From positions 1 through 8,104 of the forward strand of contig JAOPZD010000141.1 of NCBI GenBank assembly GCA_025964295.1: a stretch of DNA of 8,104 nucleotides, written 5' to 3'. How positions within the stretch are numbered: position 1 is the stretch's first letter; each line of letters starts with the position of its first letter. Shown here in pieces: positions 6,333 through 8,104 of the stretch. Source of the stretch: Conexibacter sp. (GTDB lineage: Bacteria; Actinomycetota; Thermoleophilia; Solirubrobacterales; Solirubrobacteraceae). Under the pieces are notes generated by a model. That model saw only the letters and a program-made list of their open reading frames with translations, made no database searches and was not told where the DNA came from. The position numbers and the translations under genes are program-made.

Positions 6333-8014
6333 GCCGCTGCGAGGTACTCGTGGATCAGAGAGACGGCCATCGACCCCTCGCCCACCGCGCTGGCGACGCG
6401 CTTGATCGAGCGGGCGCGAACGTCGCCGGCGACGAAGACGCCGGGGACGCTGGTCTCCAGCAGGTAGGGGTCGCGCTTGAGCGGCCAGCCGGCGGCGCGG
6501 ACGTCGGTGCCGGCGAGGATGAAGCCGCGCTCGTCGCGGGCGATCACCTCGTCCAGCCACCCGGTGCGCGGCTCGGCGCCGACGAAGACGAAGCAGGCGT
6601 CGACGTCCTCGACGGCCTCGCCGCCGTCCGCGTCGCGGATGGTCATGGTCCGCAGGTGGTCGTCGCCGTCGGCGGCGATGGCCTGGGAGCGGGTGCGCAC
6701 GTCGATGTTCGGCAGCGCGGCGATCTGCTCGATCAGGTAGTTGGACATCGACTTGGCCAGGCTGTCGGCGCGCACGAGCATGGTCACCTTGGCCGCCCAC
6801 GAGGAGAAGTAGACGGCGGCCTGGCCGGCGGAGTTGGCGCCGCCGATGATCACGACCTTCTGCTGGGCGCAGGAGCGGGCCTCGGTCAGCGCGGCGCCGT
6901 AGTAGACGCCGGCGCCGGTGAGCTGCTCGAAGCCGGGCGTGTCGAGCTTGCGGTAGGAGACGCCGGAGGCGATCAGGACGGTGTTGGCGCTCAGCGCGCC
7001 GCCGCCGGAGAGGCGGACGAGGCGGCCGGTGCCCTCGACCTCGAGGGCGACGGCGTCCTGGACGGTGAGCAGCTCGGCGCCGAGGCGGCGGGCCTGGTCG
7101 GTGGCGCGGCGGGCGAGGTCGGAGCCGGAGAGGCCGGCGGGGAAGCCGAGGTAGTTCTCGATGCGCGACGACGTGCCGGCCTGGCCGCCCGGGGCCTCGC
7201 GCTCGACCATGACGGTGGTGAGGCCCTCCGAGGCGCCGTAGACGGCGGCGGCGAGGCCAGCGGGGCCGCCGCCGACGATGACCAGGTCGTAGTGGTCGGT
7301 CAGCGGCTGGTTGGCGACGCCGAGGCGCTCGGCGAGCTCGAGGACCGTCGGGCGCTCGAGGACTGAGCCGTCCTCCAGCAGGGCGACCGGGAGGCCGGAC
7401 TGCTCGACGCCGGCGACCTTGAGCAGCTCGCGCGCCTCGCCGTCGCGCTCGATGTCCAGCCAGCGGCCGGGGACGCGGTTGCGGGCCAGGAAGTCGCGCA
7501 GGTCGTGGGCCGGCTTGGAAAAGCGGTGGCCGATGACGCGCACGCCGCCGGACTCCAGCGCGGCGCCGGACTCCCAGGTCGTGAGGAGGTCGGAGACGAC
7601 CGGGTAGAGCTCCTCCTCCGGCGGGTCCCAGGGCTTGAGCAGGTAGTAGTCCAGCGCGACGTCGTTGATCGCGCGGATCGCCGCGTCGGTGTCGGCGTAG
7701 GCGGTCAGCAGGACGCGCTTGGCGTCGGGCGCGAGCTTGCGGGCCTCGACGAGGTACTCCGTCCCGGACAGCCCGGGCATGCGCTGGTCGGCGATCAGGA
7801 GGGCGACCTGGTCGCCGCGGGTGATGAGCTCCTTGACGACCTCGAGCGCCTCCTCGCCGGAGGCGGCGCGCAGGACGCGGTAGCGCTCGCCGAACTGGCG
7901 GCGCAGGTCACGGGCGACGGCGGCGAGGACGGCGGGCTCGTCGTCGACGGCGACGATGGCGGGGCGGCGGGTGCGTTCAGGGGCGTCGGCGGACATCTTC
8001 GCGCAGCTTCTCAT
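6329..8014 (-). CDS. Response regulator fused to thioredoxin-reductase-like flavoprotein (no CxxC)
   Basis: A 561-aa three-part protein. (1) Receiver domain at about 18-145: acidic pocket D24-D25, phospho-acceptor Asp76 in LIADQRMPGLSG, Thr104 and Lys127 in LLKPWD. (2) Glutaredoxin/thioredoxin-like domain at about 156-235 (GHRFSKPAHDLRDFLARN at 162-179, then WLDIE and LPVALLEDGSVLERPT) without any cysteine. (3) TrxR-like FAD/NAD(P)H domain from 240: GGGPAG (248-253), GGQAGTSSRIENYLGFP (276-292), second Rossmann GGANSAGQAA (391-400) and VFVAGDVR (526-533). Where thioredoxin reductase has CATC, this protein has GAAL (373-376); only Cys4, Cys382 and Cys474 exist. It therefore probably cannot reduce thioredoxin by the usual route. 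Phosphorylation by the adjacent kinase would regulate an enzyme rather than transcription. The start is uncertain: ATG at 8014 or ATG at 7996 (six residues shorter); neither has a good ribosome site. It heads a five-gene operon. Confidence 0.92.
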   Translation of the reverse strand: MRSCAKMSADAPERTRRPAIVAVDDEPAVLAAVARDLRRQFGERYRVLRAASGEEALEVVKELITRGDQVALLIADQRMPGLSGTEYLVEARKLAPDAKRVLLTAYADTDAAIRAINDVALDYYLLKPWDPPEEELYPVVSDLLTTWESGAALESGGVRVIGHRFSKPAHDLRDFLARNRVPGRWLDIERDGEARELLKVAGVEQSGLPVALLEDGSVLERPTVLELAERLGVANQPLTDHYDLVIVGGGPAGLAAAVYGASEGLTTVMVEREAPGGQAGTSSRIENYLGFPAGLSGSDLARRATDQARRLGAELLTVQDAVALEVEGTGRLVRLSGGGALSANTVLIASGVSYRKLDTPGFEQLTGAGVYYGAALTEARSCAQQKVVIIGGANSAGQAAVYFSSWAAKVTMLVRADSLAKSMSNYLIEQIAALPNIDVRTRSQAIAADGDDHLRTMTIRDADGGEAVEDVDACFVFVGAEPRTGWLDEVIARDERGFILAGTDVRAAGWPLKRDPYLLETSVPGVFVAGDVRARSIKRVASAVGEGSMAVSLIHEYLAAA

Positions 8015-8049
8015 GCCCGTCGAGGGGTGTTCGGCGCCTGGGCGCGCGG

Positions 8050-8075
8050 GACGCCCGATCAGTCCATCGGGCGTC
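8050..8075. repeat. Perfect inverted repeat (10-bp arms, 6-bp loop) upstream of the minus-strand operon
   Basis: GACGCCCGAT (8050-8059) and ATCGGGCGTC (8066-8075) are exact reverse complements around CAGTCC. Two more pairs (8047-8048 with 8077-8078) extend the stem past one mismatch. It ends 35 bp before the ATG at 8014. Neither side has a T-run. No TAnnnT -10 is visible between it and the gene, so it may overlap the promoter or leader as an operator or RNA stem, or be a U-less terminator of a gene outside the window. Confidence 0.55.
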
Positions 8076-8104
8076 GCGATCGTGGCGCGGCGGCGGGCCT
8101 ACTG

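Noticed and set aside
4950..6467. Long plus-strand open frame opposite the kinase gene
   Set aside because: Repetitive Val/Asp/Gly/Ala composition with no family motif, antisense to a histidine kinase with all its boxes.
6333..6800. Upstream extension of the histidine kinase frame
   Set aside because: The added 156 residues are Arg/Gly-rich nonsense overlapping the flavoprotein; the GTG at 6332 has a classic GTGA overlap with the preceding stop.
6350..7366. Plus-strand open frame opposite the flavoprotein
   Set aside because: Ala/Gly/Val/Asp-rich shadow of a gene with clear FAD and Rossmann motifs; no ribosome site or motif.
6329..8014. Naming the fusion protein a thioredoxin reductase (trxB)
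   Set aside because: The CxxC needed for thioredoxin reduction is absent, so I give only the fold and leave the gene symbol empty.
1..8104. CRISPR array, tRNA/rRNA genes, transposons, phage or toxin-antitoxin genes
   Set aside because: I saw no direct repeat series, tRNA-like cloverleaf, transposase or integrase motif, and nearly all sequence is accounted for by the eight genes.

Overview
The window is very GC-rich and almost fully coding. Codon third positions are strongly G/C, and reading frames stay open by chance on both strands. The protein families (siderophore-interacting flavoprotein, cytoplasmic sulfite-oxidase-like protein with its reductase and a DUF6510 protein, response regulator fused to a thioredoxin-reductase-like flavoprotein) point to an actinomycete. 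My guess is a Solirubrobacterales/Thermoleophilia-type lineage, but this is recalled family knowledge and I could not test it. I see no rRNA, tRNA, CRISPR array, insertion sequence or phage gene.

Plus strand, 3-2488. The window opens inside a siderophore-interacting protein gene, cut at its 5' end and ending at 749. An 81-bp gap follows, holding a hairpin and a good -35/-10 promoter placed so that transcription would start on or beside the ATG at 831 (leaderless). This promoter appears to drive a three-gene operon: a cytoplasmic sulfite-oxidase-like molybdopterin protein (831-1436), an FAD/NAD(P)H ferredoxin-reductase-like protein (1439-2197) and a small DUF6510-type zinc-ribbon protein (2204-2488). 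The simplest reading is a soluble NAD(P)H-linked molybdoenzyme of unknown substrate with a dedicated reductase.

Minus strand, 8014-2507. Five genes lie head to tail with overlaps or very short gaps, consistent with one operon. In transcription order they are: a response regulator fused to a thioredoxin-reductase-like flavoprotein with no CxxC (8014-6329); a soluble histidine kinase with an N-terminal cyclic-nucleotide-binding-like domain (6332-4884, 4-nt overlap); a UBP-type zinc-finger protein (4887-4567, 4-nt overlap); a CPA1 Na+/H+ antiporter (4535-2991, after 31 nt); and a cytoplasmic DsbA-like CPYC protein (2989-2507, after 1 nt). The first three look like a cytoplasmic two-component module whose output is a flavoenzyme rather than a transcription factor. 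The last two combine an ion antiporter with a DsbA-fold protein, recalling NhaA antiporters that carry such a domain as a C-terminal fusion. The co-directional arrangement suggests that redox or energy sensing is coupled to ion/pH homeostasis; this is inference.

The two operons converge with only 18 bp between stop codons. The 90 bp beyond 8014 hold no gene but contain a perfect 10-bp-arm inverted repeat (8050-8075), a candidate operator, leader stem or U-less terminator. The most interesting part of the window is the minus-strand operon, especially the flavoprotein that has lost its redox dithiol, its adjacent kinase and the bacterial UBP zinc finger.
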